A stretch of DNA of 64,000 bases from DSYU01 sp964437595 (GCA_964437595.1 CAYTHO010000010.1:1-64000); one strand, 5' to 3'; positions 50,929 to 60,319 are shown, counted from the first letter of the stretch. Numbers and translations: made by a program. The notes: generated by a model from the letters alone, not told the origin.

Positions 50929-51849
50929 TCATTCCTCCTGGCCTTCATAGCGCATGCGCAGATACGAGTCGTAGCGGGCCGAGCTCACCCGGCCTTCGTC
51001 TACCGCAAGGCGCACAGCACAGCCGGGTTCCTGACGGTGGGTACAGTCGCTGAACTGGCAGCCTGCCACCAGGTCGCGTAGTTCGGGGAAATAGCCATCG
51101 AGTTCTTCCGGCTCCGTATCCCACAGCGCCAGTGACTTCAGCCCGGGCAGGTCGGCCACGAAGCCGCCTTCATTGAGCGGGAACATCTCGCGCACCACGG
51201 TAGTATGCTTGCCCTTCGTGGTTGCCTCGCTGACCGCACGCACGGCCAGCCCCAACTCTGGCTGGATGGCATTCAGCAGGCTGGATTTTCCCACACCAGA
51301 TGGCCCGGCCAGCCCGGAAATCTTCCCCACCAGGATGCGTTGCAGTTCAGCAACGCCCTGGCCGGTTTTCACCGAAGCGTAAATCACCGGGTAACCCAGG
51401 CCCGGATAGGCGCAAAAAAGGGCTTCGGCAGCCTGCTGGCCTACCAAATCCACTTTGTTCGCCACAATCAGGGCGGTGATGCCTTGTTTTTCGCAGATGA
51501 CCAGGAAGCGATCGAGCATGCGCAGGCGCGGCGCGGGTTGAGCGCAGGCGAATACCATCACCACCTGATCCGGGTTGGCCAGCAGAACCTGGCGATACTC
51601 GCCGCGCGGGGTAGGCGCCATGCGCACCAGCGCCCGCTCGCGCGGCTCAATTTCTTCAATCATCCCACTGCCTTCCGGCAGCAAAGAGACGCGCACCTGG
51701 TCGCCAATGGAGAGGATATCCCCTTCAAAGCGGTGCCTCTTCAGGCGCCCGCGCACACGGCAAATGACGTCACCCGCTTCTGCGGTCCGCACGGTAATAA
51801 AGCCGGACTGCATGCGAGTGACCCAGCCGCGCAAGAGATCCAGGCTCAT
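50929..51849 (-). CDS. rsgA: small ribosomal subunit biogenesis GTPase RsgA
   Basis: A 306-residue circularly permuted GTPase that helps late maturation of the 30S subunit. An N-terminal OB fold (VICRVRGRLKRHRFEGDILS) is followed by G4 (LIVANKVDLVG), then G1 (GLAGPSGVGKSSLLNAIQ), G2/G3 (TKGKHTTVV and VADLPGLKSLAL), and a C-terminal zinc knuckle CQFSDCTHRQEPGC. It overlaps the penicillin-binding protein gene by four bases. Confidence 0.95.
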   Translation of the reverse strand: MSLDLLRGWVTRMQSGFITVRTAEAGDVICRVRGRLKRHRFEGDILSIGDQVRVSLLPEGSGMIEEIEPRERALVRMAPTPRGEYRQVLLANPDQVVMVFACAQPAPRLRMLDRFLVICEKQGITALIVANKVDLVGQQAAEALFCAYPGLGYPVIYASVKTGQGVAELQRILVGKISGLAGPSGVGKSSLLNAIQPELGLAVRAVSEATTKGKHTTVVREMFPLNEGGFVADLPGLKSLALWDTEPEELDGYFPELRDLVAGCQFSDCTHRQEPGCAVRLAVDEGRVSSARYDSYLRMRYEGQEE

Positions 51850-54164
51850 GGCGATGGCGTGGCTGTGCGGATTACCGTACCACCACCGCCGTCGTTTCCA
51901 GGTTCGGATGGGGGCGGGTTATTTTCCGCGGGCGGAACCACAACACCCGAGGCTGGCGTTTCCGTGGGATCAGGCGTACGCGGTACGTTGATGCGCGACT
52001 CCCACGGGTACACCTTCTGCGGCTGGCCCAGATAATAGACTTCCAGGATGCGCCGCGCGATCGGGGCGGCAATGTCGGAGCCTTCCCCGGCGTATTCGGC
52101 GATGACCGCAAAGGCGATATCCGGCTTGCCGGTTTCGGTATCGGTGTACCCCGCGAACCAGGCGTGCGGATAGCCCGCGTAATCATTCTGGGCGGTTCCG
52201 GTCTTGCCATATACGGGGATACCAAAGCCCGAGAAGGCCTTCACTGCCGTTCCGCGCTTGTAGCTGACCACCCATCGCATAGCCTCCTGGATGATTTCCA
52301 GGTTTTCAGGCTTGATCGGCAGGGTGCCCTGCGCTTCGGGTTGGAAGGTATAGGAAGGGTTGCCATCCGGGTCGGTGATTTTTTCTACGACCGATGGGCG
52401 GTACAGCGTTCCACCATTGCCAACCGCGGCGACAAAGCGCGCTACCTGGAGCGGGTTGACCAGCACTTTATCCTGCCCGATAGCAATGGATGCCGCCGAG
52501 CGGGAGGATACCGGTTCAGGGATGTTTCCGGTTTCATCAAAGCCGAGGTATTCGGTTCCTGTCTCGGACCCCAGCCCAAAAGCGCGCGCCATATTGCTGA
52601 TCTCGCTGCCGCGTCCTTCTTTCCACAGGGTGTACCCAATGTGATAGAACCACGGGTTGCACGAACGCATCAGCCCTTCCGGCAGGGTCAAAGTTCCGCT
52701 GGGAGCCAGATCTTTCTCTTTGGTCCAGTCGGGCAGCGTCAGGCCGGGCTCTTCAGCCCAGTCCCAGAGGCATTCGTAGGTATCCTCGGCAGTGAACAGG
52801 CCACTTTCCAATGCCGCCGCCATGGTGATAATTTTGAAGACCGAGCCCAGCGGGTAACCATCGCCGGAGGCCCGGTTGTATAGACGGTTTTGATTGTCGC
52901 CAAAAATTGCGCCTAACAGGGTAGTGCTGTTGTAGTTGGTAAACTCAAACGCATTCGGGTCGAAACCCGGTGAAGAAACCATGGCCAGCACCCGCCCGCT
53001 ATCGCGCTCTAAAACCACGATTGCCCCACTGAAGCCGGAAATGGCCTGCTGCGCGGCGAGCTGCAGATCGCGGTCGATGGTCATATATACCGACTGCGAA
53101 GGCTTGGATTCCACCTGCCGCAGGCGAGTGACCGGGTTGCCCTGCGGATCGGTAACATATAAGGAGGCGCCGCGCTGGCCAAGCAGGGCATCCTGCGCCC
53201 AATATTCCAGGCCGGCCATGCCCACCCGATCATCCAGGCTGAAGCCTTCGCGCAGGTACTTTTCCTGTTCCTCCGCCGGGATAGCGGCTACATACCCTGT
53301 TACGTGCGGGGCAATTCCACCGTTGGCGTAAAAGCGACCGCTGTACTCCGTCATGCGCAGCCCATCATCGTACAGGCTAGACAGCACATCGTAGCGTTCC
53401 AGCACTGCGTCGCGGGTAGCTTCCCCCACTGGCACGTAGTCACCCTGATACACTGTGTCGCGACTGTACAGCGCGCGGATGGCCTCCGCATTTTTCCCAG
53501 TCAGCTTCGATAGCTCGCTCAATAAGACATTTTCGCTGTTCATCTCACCCTTCACGATGCCTAACGCAAAGATGTCGTTGGCTACCGCCACCGGATATCC
53601 ATCCCGGTCGTAGATATTGCCGCGGGTGGGGCTTTTGAGTTCCATAGCCAGCACATTCCCACCGCGCAGTTCCGGCAGAATCAACCCATCGTCCCACTGG
53701 ACACGCCAGGTGCCTTTTTCCAGGCTCATGTTCATGGTCATGTCACGGGTCAAATCGCCGATCATCTGGGTGTGAAACACCACCTGGTAAGCGACTTCGG
53801 CCCGGGTGGGATTGGTGAGCTTGGAGAGGATTTTGTATTCCAGCGTTTGCAGCGTCATATTGACGGCTGTTTTTTTATAGCGCTCGACGAATTTTTCCAG
53901 CGCCAGGGCATCCTGGCTGGTCGGCGTGAGCAGGCTGTACATAGAAGGGTAGTCTTCCACCTTCCAGGCGTTTAAGAATACTTGCGCGGTCAGCTCGGCG
54001 TCGGGGGCCTTTGTCACCATCGGTTCCACCTTTGGCAAGGTGCGGGTTACATCTACGGTCGGTGCGGGACTGGTCTGCGCAACCGTTGGCGCCTGGGTAG
54101 GGTTACAGGCTGAGAAGCTGGAGATCAGTAGTACAAACAGCAAAATGTAAGAAGAAAACTTCAT
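51846..54164 (-). CDS. class B penicillin-binding protein (transpeptidase) with NTF2-like domain
   Basis: A 772-residue cell-wall transpeptidase. The N-terminus is a signal peptide with a lipobox-like SFSAC (Cys20). Residues about 55-160 match the NTF2-like MecA N-terminal domain; about 175-340 the penicillin-binding protein dimerisation domain (SPTRGNIYDRDGYPVAV); about 375-720 the transpeptidase with SVFK (441-444), SCN (501-503) and KTGTAQ (654-659). The tail is P/T/G-rich. It cross-links stem peptides outside the membrane, so the cell makes peptidoglycan. The same four-base overlaps join it to maf and rsgA. Exact counterpart (elongation or division enzyme) is not decided. Confidence 0.93.
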   Translation of the reverse strand: MKFSSYILLFVLLISSFSACNPTQAPTVAQTSPAPTVDVTRTLPKVEPMVTKAPDAELTAQVFLNAWKVEDYPSMYSLLTPTSQDALALEKFVERYKKTAVNMTLQTLEYKILSKLTNPTRAEVAYQVVFHTQMIGDLTRDMTMNMSLEKGTWRVQWDDGLILPELRGGNVLAMELKSPTRGNIYDRDGYPVAVANDIFALGIVKGEMNSENVLLSELSKLTGKNAEAIRALYSRDTVYQGDYVPVGEATRDAVLERYDVLSSLYDDGLRMTEYSGRFYANGGIAPHVTGYVAAIPAEEQEKYLREGFSLDDRVGMAGLEYWAQDALLGQRGASLYVTDPQGNPVTRLRQVESKPSQSVYMTIDRDLQLAAQQAISGFSGAIVVLERDSGRVLAMVSSPGFDPNAFEFTNYNSTTLLGAIFGDNQNRLYNRASGDGYPLGSVFKIITMAAALESGLFTAEDTYECLWDWAEEPGLTLPDWTKEKDLAPSGTLTLPEGLMRSCNPWFYHIGYTLWKEGRGSEISNMARAFGLGSETGTEYLGFDETGNIPEPVSSRSAASIAIGQDKVLVNPLQVARFVAAVGNGGTLYRPSVVEKITDPDGNPSYTFQPEAQGTLPIKPENLEIIQEAMRWVVSYKRGTAVKAFSGFGIPVYGKTGTAQNDYAGYPHAWFAGYTDTETGKPDIAFAVIAEYAGEGSDIAAPIARRILEVYYLGQPQKVYPWESRINVPRTPDPTETPASGVVVPPAENNPPPSEPGNDGGGGTVIRTATPSP

Positions 54165-54922
54165 TTTTTATTCCTGAGGTCGGGTTCCCCGCCGCCTTCT
54201 TCGCGCAACAGCGACCGATAAACCGGGCAGGGAGCATCTATTTCGAGATGAGCTGGGCAGCCAGCAGTTGCATTTTCCGGTGGGGTCAGCCCGAAGCGGG
54301 CCAGCGCGCGAACAGCCGCGCAGAGGGGCAGGCCAACCACACAGCAGTAGCAGCCAGCGATGCGCTCTACAGGCTGGAACACCGGGTGCTGAATGGCATA
54401 CGCGCCGGCTTTGTCAAACGGGTCTCCGCTGGTAATGTAATCTTCCATTTCAACATCGGTATAACTGCGCATCCACACCCGCGTGGCACATACATCGGTT
54501 ACGATCTGCGCGGTTTCGCGGCGATGCACTATAGACGCCGCCGGATGCGGTGGAGTTCCCGTCGCTTCGCACGGCTCAATTTCTTTCCGCAGCACGGCGA
54601 CAGCGGTATAGACGATGTGCATCCGGCCACGCAGGGAGCGCAGCATCTGGCGGGCTTCTGCCGCGCCAGATGGCTTGCCTAAAATCGTCAGGCCGTCCGC
54701 TACGGTAGTATCAGCCGCAAGTACGGCCTGGCCAGGCAAGGCGGCAGCGGACGCAGCGCGCGCTTTGCTTTCCGCCAGGCGCAGCACGTATTGATCTGGC
54801 GGCTCGCCGGGCATCGGGCTTTCATCAATATCCACTGGACGGACATCAAACGTCCAACCGGTGAAGGCGAGGAGCCGCCGCCTGCGCGGCGAATTGGAAG
54901 CCAGGATTATTGTAGGGGCCAT
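54161..54922 (-). CDS. maf: Maf-family nucleotide pyrophosphatase
   Basis: A protein of about 253 residues that hydrolyses non-canonical or pyrimidine nucleoside triphosphates to monophosphates. Motifs: ILASNSPRRRRLL at the N-terminus, DESPMPGEPPDQYVLRLAES, VLAADTTVADGLTILGKPSG and DPFDKAGAYAIQ. Usual Maf proteins are near 190-200 residues; this one has an insert of about 20 residues in the middle (EIEPCEATGTPPHPAASIV) and a C-terminal extension with two cysteines (CPAHLEIDAPCPVY). The start is uncertain: 54922, 54928 or further upstream; a TGTTAGAAT extended -10 box at 54931-54939 would make the first nearly leaderless. First gene of the six-gene operon. Confidence 0.9.
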   Translation of the reverse strand: MAPTIILASNSPRRRRLLAFTGWTFDVRPVDIDESPMPGEPPDQYVLRLAESKARAASAAALPGQAVLAADTTVADGLTILGKPSGAAEARQMLRSLRGRMHIVYTAVAVLRKEIEPCEATGTPPHPAASIVHRRETAQIVTDVCATRVWMRSYTDVEMEDYITSGDPFDKAGAYAIQHPVFQPVERIAGCYCCVVGLPLCAAVRALARFGLTPPENATAGCPAHLEIDAPCPVYRSLLREEGGGEPDLRNKK

Positions 54923-55023
54923 GCCCATCGATTCTAACACAAAAGCACAGGTGGGCTGGGCCATTGGCCTGAACCATTGGCTTACGCACTTAGCCTGTGC
55001 CCGTGATGGGCCATGGTCTATTC

Positions 55024-56775
55024 TCAGTACCCGGCGGCGATTACTTCGAACAGCGCGTCTTGCGGAGCACTGGCAGGCAGGCTCATTTCGGAGCCGTTTA
55101 CATCGACAGCCAGCGTTGTCCAGGTGCTGCCGCCATCCGTGGAGTAGCGGACCAACTTTGGAGCCGGCTGGGATGGCTGGGGGGCAGCAACAGTTTCAAA
55201 GCGCAGGCGAGCGCCTTCTTCCCCATATACGACTGCCGCCGCATGGCCGCTTCCAACTCCCAGAAGTTGCTCGGCAAGCACCTGCTCACCCTTCAGCAGG
55301 CGCAAATACGCTGCTGGCTGGGCTGGAAGCGAGATCAGGGCATGGATACTGGCAACCTGAATGTTCTCTTCCACAGCCTGGTAAGCGCGCACCGGCGCCT
55401 GGAGAATGGCCTGCCCCTGCTCGTCCAATAATTCAATGGTATATTCGCCCGCTTCGGGGGCATTCTTCACCTGGCCTGGCAGAATATACGCGGGAAGAAG
55501 TTCCGCGCTACCTGCATCGATGTTTGCCCGCACCAGCAGGCCGCGCTGCGGCGCTGCTGCACCAGGATCTGGAGCGGTCAGCGACAGGGACAAATTAGCG
55601 CCCTGTTCAACCTGCGCGGCAAACAGCTTTTCATAGGTGAAGCCAGAGATCCACCTGGGGCTACAGTAGGTCATAATATCCTTCGAGGAAGGGGAGTATA
55701 CCGTTCCGGTCAGTACATCCAGCCCAAATTCGCCGATGGATCCATCTGTATTGGGGTACTCAGGCTCAATGCTGGTTGCCCCGCCGCAGGGGGCGTGCAG
55801 CATGCCAAGATTATGGCCAATCTCGTGCGCCGCCAGCTGCGACGTCAGGCCCTGATAATCCAGGCCAATGGCTACGCGCGATCCAACCCAGCCGAGGCCG
55901 GCGTAGCCGCCATAGAACCAGGTGTTCACGCCATCCGTGGTCGGGACCAGCCCATAATAGACCTGCGAGTCTGGCGCGCCTTCCGTCATTTTAATGGTGG
56001 TGATTTCATTCAGCAGCCGGGTGAAATCGGCGGTTTTGGTCAGGTCGCCGGTAAAGTCATAGCGCGCGTGCCAGCTCAGCTCTATTTTACTGATCGGGTA
56101 GGTGCGCTGAATCCAATCACTAATGCTATCCCGGGTCGGCGTCGGATAGGTGCGGCCATCCAGGGTGTTATGAAAAGTAATAGGGACAACCTTAATCGCC
56201 AGCGGGGGCACTGCATGGAAAACCAGGGATGTGGTGATGCTGTTATTGCTCTCGCTCATCTCGCGAACAGCATTATCCGCATCCAGAGCAACCGTCAGAT
56301 CAACTGTGCCGGACGACCAGGCAACTGGCAGAGCAATATTGATCGAGCTGTTGTAATCGGCGCGGCTGCTGTGTAAGGGCACGGTAGCAGTGTACAATTG
56401 CGGCGAGCCGCTCAGCATGGCACTGTTTGTATTCGATGCGCGAACCGAGATTTTTACATTAGGTACTGCCTGGTCAAACGCCAGGGTGGCGGCATAAATC
56501 CGCAGGATGGTTGCCTTACCAGCAACCAGGTGAACACTGTTCTGCGCATTCTGAACCGACTGGGTTACTTCGATTCCCTGCAGAACCAGGTCTCCCGTTT
56601 CTGGGGAGCGAACCAGCGGTAGAAACACGCAGAATTTGTCTGCCGGGCAGCCAGCCGTTGCTTGCGCAGAAACCAGCCCCGCCGTGTTGGCATTCCCCCA
56701 AAGAAAAATCGCGACGACCAGAAGAAGAGCCCCCCGTAAGCTCGCTAGAACCTGTTTATCTGTACTGTGCTTCAT
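55024..56775 (-). CDS. secreted metzincin metallopeptidase
   Basis: A 583-residue exported protein. A signal peptide occupies about 10-38, followed by CPADKFCVFLPLVRSPE, a segment recurring in exported proteins of this lineage. Residues about 60-185 form a CARDB-like beta domain (ending NAVREMSESNNSITTSLVF). The peptidase domain (about 190-400) has the zinc motif HEIGHNLGMLH (317-327, three His and Glu) and a Met-turn DIMTYCSP. The remaining C-terminal part is beta-rich. It is a single gene with an AT-rich upstream region with nested inverted repeats. Protein substrate unknown. Confidence 0.85.
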   Translation of the reverse strand: MKHSTDKQVLASLRGALLLVVAIFLWGNANTAGLVSAQATAGCPADKFCVFLPLVRSPETGDLVLQGIEVTQSVQNAQNSVHLVAGKATILRIYAATLAFDQAVPNVKISVRASNTNSAMLSGSPQLYTATVPLHSSRADYNSSINIALPVAWSSGTVDLTVALDADNAVREMSESNNSITTSLVFHAVPPLAIKVVPITFHNTLDGRTYPTPTRDSISDWIQRTYPISKIELSWHARYDFTGDLTKTADFTRLLNEITTIKMTEGAPDSQVYYGLVPTTDGVNTWFYGGYAGLGWVGSRVAIGLDYQGLTSQLAAHEIGHNLGMLHAPCGGATSIEPEYPNTDGSIGEFGLDVLTGTVYSPSSKDIMTYCSPRWISGFTYEKLFAAQVEQGANLSLSLTAPDPGAAAPQRGLLVRANIDAGSAELLPAYILPGQVKNAPEAGEYTIELLDEQGQAILQAPVRAYQAVEENIQVASIHALISLPAQPAAYLRLLKGEQVLAEQLLGVGSGHAAAVVYGEEGARLRFETVAAPQPSQPAPKLVRYSTDGGSTWTTLAVDVNGSEMSLPASAPQDALFEVIAAGY

Positions 56776-56802
56776 GGTTCTCTTCCACTTGATTTTTGAT
56801 AA

Positions 56803-56875
56803 AAATTGGTTATAAATATGTTTTATCTTGATTTGATCTAAATTACATTTGTAATTTTAATCATAAAACCAATTT
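56803..56875. promoter_or_regulatory. nested inverted repeats in AT-rich divergent region
   Basis: AAATTGGTT (56803-56811) and AACCAATTT (56867-56875) form a nine-base outer inverted repeat. Inside lies AAATTACA-TT-TGTAATTT (56840-56857), an eight-base inner repeat. They lie between the protease gene and the xpt promoter and could bind a regulator of one or both. Confidence 0.45.
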
Positions 56876-56936
56876 ACAACCTTACAACCGACACACAAAG
56901 CACCGGAATACCGCCTGGATGTTTCGCCTGCCCCAC

Positions 56937-56965
56937 TTGCTGAATAAGGGCCAGAAATATAGTAA
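56937..56965 (+). promoter_or_regulatory. promoter of xpt
   Basis: TTGCTG (56937-56942), a 17-base spacer and TAGTAA (56960-56965), with the overlapping TATAGT as an alternative -10 box; about 40 bases before the xpt start. No purine riboswitch sequence was found between promoter and gene. Confidence 0.5.
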
Positions 56966-57003
56966 AATCGCCTGTAGTACCCTGAGACGAGGAGGATGAG
57001 GTT

Positions 57004-57576
57004 ATGCAGGCGCTCAAAGATCGCATCTTGCGGGATGGCCGGAATCTGGGAAATGGTATTTTAAAAGTAGACAACTTCATTAACCACCAGGTTGACCCGG
57101 CGTTAATGGATGCCTGCGGGAAGGAATTCGCCCGACGCTTCGAAACGGTGAATGCCACCCGCATATTGACCGCGGAAATATCCGGTATTGCGCCAGCGCT
57201 GATGACCGCGCTGTACATGCACCTGCCGGTGGTCTATGCCCGTAAAACCAAACCAATCACCATGCCCGATACCGTTTACCTGACGGTAGCGCCTTCGCAC
57301 ACGAAAGGCCGGCTGGTAGAACTGATCGTCTCGCCAGAGTTTCTCGCCAGCGGCGAGCGCGTGCTGATCATCGATGACTTCCTGGCTTCCGGGGCCACCA
57401 TTCAAGGGCTGGTGCGCCTGGCACAGGCGGCTGGCTCTCAGGTGGTGGGCATCGGTACGTTGATTGAAAAATCGTTCGAAGGCGGGCGCGAGGCGCTGGC
57501 GCACCTGAATATTCCCATCGAGTCGCTCGCCTGTATCTGTTCGATGGATGATGGAAACATCGTCTTCTGCGACTAA
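57004..57576 (+). CDS. xpt: xanthine phosphoribosyltransferase
   Basis: A 190-residue type I phosphoribosyltransferase that joins xanthine to PRPP to give XMP in purine salvage. The PRPP loop is VLIIDDFLASGATIQGL; family-specific stretches are LKDRILRDGRNLGNGILKVD at the N-terminus, NHQVDPALM and YARKTKPITMPDTVYL. Length is exactly that of Bacillus Xpt. GGAGG precedes the start. guaA follows in the same direction, about 200 bases away, so XMP made here can go to GMP. Confidence 0.95.
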   Translation: MQALKDRILRDGRNLGNGILKVDNFINHQVDPALMDACGKEFARRFETVNATRILTAEISGIAPALMTALYMHLPVVYARKTKPITMPDTVYLTVAPSHTKGRLVELIVSPEFLASGERVLIIDDFLASGATIQGLVRLAQAAGSQVVGIGTLIEKSFEGGREALAHLNIPIESLACICSMDDGNIVFCD

Positions 57577-57777
57577 GCGATTCGCCAAAGACATCTTCAA
57601 AAAAGGGTTCCTGCCACGGCAAATGCTTTTGCTTGCTGATCCCAGCGGCGGTTCCAAAAAGACGGCGCAGCCCATCATGCCCAGAAACATACTGTTTCAA
57701 TATATGCTGTGGCCTTAACCGTGTGAAGCAGAAGAACAAAATCCCTTTTGAGACAGCTTTTCTTCTTAGAGGTATCT

Positions 57778-59331
57778 ATGGACACCATCGCAATTCTTGA
57801 TTTTGGCTCACAGTACACGCAGTTGATTGCCCGACGAATTCGGGAACTGTGCGTTTACTCCGAAATTTTTCCCTGGGACGCACCTGCTGAGCGCGTGCTG
57901 GCGTTGAAGCCGAAGGGGTTTATCCTCTCCGGCGGGCCATCTTCGGTTTACGAACCGGGCGCGCCTACCCTGCCCGCTTACGTTCTGGAAAGCGGACTGC
58001 CCGTTCTGGGAATTTGCTATGGCATGCACCTGCTGACCCTGGCGCTGGGCGGGAAAGTCAGCCCTTCACAGGAACGAGAATACGGCCCGGCGCAGATTGA
58101 GACTGTTTGCGCCAACCTATTAATTCCAGAAGGCACCCAGCCGGTGTGGATGTCACACGGCGACCGTACCGAAGCGCTTCCGCCAGGATTTGAGCGCCTG
58201 GCCAACAGCAGCAACAGCCCGTTTGCCGCCATGGGCGACCAGCAGGGTCGCCGGTTTGGGGTTCAGTTCCACCCCGAAGTGCACCACACCCCCGGGGGGA
58301 AGGAAATCCTGCGCCGGTTCGTCATAGATATCTGCGCCACTGCCCCACAATGGACGCCAGAATCGATCATCACGGAAAGCATCACCCGCATTCGCCAGCA
58401 GGTTGGCGACGCGCCGGTGCTCGCCGCGGTGAGCGGTGGGGTTGACTCCAGCGTTGCTACAGCGCTCGTACACCGCGCCATTGGCAACCAGCTCAACGCA
58501 GTCTTCGTCGACACCGGCATGCTGCGCCAGGATGAGCGCCAGCAGGTGGAAATTGCTTTCCGCCAGAACCTGGGCGCAAACCTGGTCACCGTCAATGCCA
58601 TCGAGGAGTTTATCGATAATCTACAAGGCGTAGCTGAACCAGAAGCCAAGCGCCGCATTATCGGCGAGACGTTTATCCGAATTTTCGAGGCCGAAGCACG
58701 CCGTTTGGGTCAGCCGCGCTTTTTGGTGCAGGGAACCATTTATCCAGACGTGGTTGAATCCAGCGCCCCCGACCGGAACAAGGCCCAACGTATAAAGACC
58801 CATCATAATGTGGGCGGGCTGCCCAAAGATATGGCCTTCTCGCTGGTCGAGCCGCTGCGCTACCTCTTTAAGGATGAGGTGCGCGCTGTGGGGGAGGCGC
58901 TCGGGCTGCCTGCTGAACTGGTCTGGCGCCAGCCATTCCCGGGGCCGGGCCTGGCGGTGCGCTGCCTGGGTGAAATCACCTGGGAACGCCTGGAACGACT
59001 GCGCGCCGCGGACGCAATCTTCACCAGCGAGCTGGCTGATGCCGGGCTGCTCAACCGCAAGCCCGAAGAGGAAACCAGTCGAATTTCTCAGGCCTTTGCC
59101 GTGCTTCTGCCCGTGCGATCAGTGGGCGTGATGGGTGACCAGCGCACCTATCAGGAGGCCATTACCCTGCGCGCTGTTACCACCGATGATTTTATGACCG
59201 CCGATTGGGCCCGCCTGCCTTATGAACTGCTTGGTCGGGTAGCCAACCGCATTGTCAATGAAGTAAAAGGCGTAAACCGTGTGGTTTATGATGTAACCAG
59301 CAAACCGCCTGCAACAATTGAATGGGAATAA
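57778..59331 (+). CDS. guaA: GMP synthase (glutamine-hydrolysing)
   Basis: A 517-residue bifunctional enzyme converting XMP to GMP with ATP and glutamine. The N-terminal amidotransferase has the nucleophile in VLGICYGMHLL and the His-Glu pair in VQFHPEVHHTPGG; the ATP pyrophosphatase has AAVSGGVDSSVAT; the XMP-binding and dimerisation end is VVYDVTSKPPATIEWE. The start at 57778 is where homology begins (MDTIAILDFGSQYTQL) with AGAGG before it; a start ten codons upstream is possible but poorly supported. Confidence 0.97.
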   Translation: MDTIAILDFGSQYTQLIARRIRELCVYSEIFPWDAPAERVLALKPKGFILSGGPSSVYEPGAPTLPAYVLESGLPVLGICYGMHLLTLALGGKVSPSQEREYGPAQIETVCANLLIPEGTQPVWMSHGDRTEALPPGFERLANSSNSPFAAMGDQQGRRFGVQFHPEVHHTPGGKEILRRFVIDICATAPQWTPESIITESITRIRQQVGDAPVLAAVSGGVDSSVATALVHRAIGNQLNAVFVDTGMLRQDERQQVEIAFRQNLGANLVTVNAIEEFIDNLQGVAEPEAKRRIIGETFIRIFEAEARRLGQPRFLVQGTIYPDVVESSAPDRNKAQRIKTHHNVGGLPKDMAFSLVEPLRYLFKDEVRAVGEALGLPAELVWRQPFPGPGLAVRCLGEITWERLERLRAADAIFTSELADAGLLNRKPEEETSRISQAFAVLLPVRSVGVMGDQRTYQEAITLRAVTTDDFMTADWARLPYELLGRVANRIVNEVKGVNRVVYDVTSKPPATIEWE

Positions 59332-59361
59332 CGTATATGGTAATGAAGGAGATACATTACC

Positions 59362-60237
59362 ATGAATATTGGCGAAGTTCTAACGCGTGCCTGGGACATT
59401 ATTTGGAAGAATAAGATATTATGGATCTTTGGTTTGTTCGCCGCTCTGGCCGGGGGCAGCGGCGGGAACAACTACAACTACAATATTGGACGCGACGGCG
59501 GAATAAACCACATCCCGTTCAATATTCCTGTCTGGGGGGTGGCTCTGCTGGTACTGCTGGCCCTGGTGCTGTTTGTGGCGCTGGTCGTCCTGGCCACGCT
59601 GGGCCGCGCTGGTTTAGTGCGCGGCGCCTGGCTGGCCGACAGTGGTGAAAGCAACCTTACTTTCAGCCGGCTGTTTCGCGAAAGCCAGCCTTACTTTGGG
59701 CGCGTGCTGCTGTTGGGGATCCTCTTCGTTGCCATCAGCATCGGGATTGTGCTGGTGCTCATTGTGCCAACCGTGCTGACCTGTGGAATTATCGCGATTT
59801 GCCTGGTGCCGTTCTTCATCTTTCTCTCGATGCTGGTTGAACTGGCCGTCGTTGCCATTGTTGGCGAAGATAAAGGTATTGTAGACGGCTTGCAGCGCGC
59901 CTGGGAAATTGTTCGCGGCAACCTGGCGCTGGTGATCGCTGTTGGCTTTGTGATTGTCATCGCATCGGCAGTAATCAGCTTCCTGGCCGGGCTGCCGTTG
60001 ATGGCTATTACGGCGCCCGTGATCATTTATATGAGCTCCAATTCGGGGCAGCTTAGCAGCAACACATTTTTCGTCGCCCTATTCCTGCTCCTGCTCTACC
60101 TGCCCATCCTGCTGAGCGTGCAGGCCATCCTCACCACATACGTTGAAACCACCTGGACGGTTGCCTTCCGCCGCCTTACTGGCCGCGCAGCGGACGGTGT
60201 TGTCACCCCCACCGGTGAGACCCCGATGACGATATAG
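59362..60237 (+). CDS. multi-pass membrane protein of unknown function
   Basis: A 291-residue integral membrane protein with about six helices. It begins NIGEVLTRAWDIIWKNKILW, a pattern of a family of uncharacterised proteins resembling the membrane part of glycerophosphodiester phosphodiesterases; the middle has KGIVDGLQRAWEIVRGNL, a second copy of the same amphipathic pattern. No catalytic residues were recognised. AAGGAG lies before the start. It is 30 bases after guaA and ends at a hairpin terminator. Confidence 0.75.
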   Translation: MNIGEVLTRAWDIIWKNKILWIFGLFAALAGGSGGNNYNYNIGRDGGINHIPFNIPVWGVALLVLLALVLFVALVVLATLGRAGLVRGAWLADSGESNLTFSRLFRESQPYFGRVLLLGILFVAISIGIVLVLIVPTVLTCGIIAICLVPFFIFLSMLVELAVVAIVGEDKGIVDGLQRAWEIVRGNLALVIAVGFVIVIASAVISFLAGLPLMAITAPVIIYMSSNSGQLSSNTFFVALFLLLLYLPILLSVQAILTTYVETTWTVAFRRLTGRAADGVVTPTGETPMTI

Positions 60238-60265
60238 GAAATGCCCAGACTGTGATACGAAGCAG

Positions 60266-60301
60266 AGGAGGCACGAGACATCAGATTTGCTCGTGCCTCC
60301 T
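60266..60301. terminator. terminator between membrane protein and redoxin genes
   Basis: AGGAGGCACGAG (60266-60277) pairs perfectly with CTCGTGCCTCCT (60290-60301) over 12 bases with a 12-base loop. It lies between convergent genes; the T content after it is modest. Confidence 0.7.
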
Positions 60302-60319
60302 TGATTGTTCTGTATTTGC

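Noticed and set aside
56776..57003. Purine riboswitch before xpt
   Set aside because: The xpt-guaA context invites it, but the conserved loop and junction sequences of the purine aptamer are not present here, nor in the gap before guaA.
57548..57718. 56-codon frame starting MMETSSSATKRF, overlapping the end of xpt
   Set aside because: It has no ribosome site of its own and no recognisable features. It may be translated by coupling, but support is too weak to list it as a gene.
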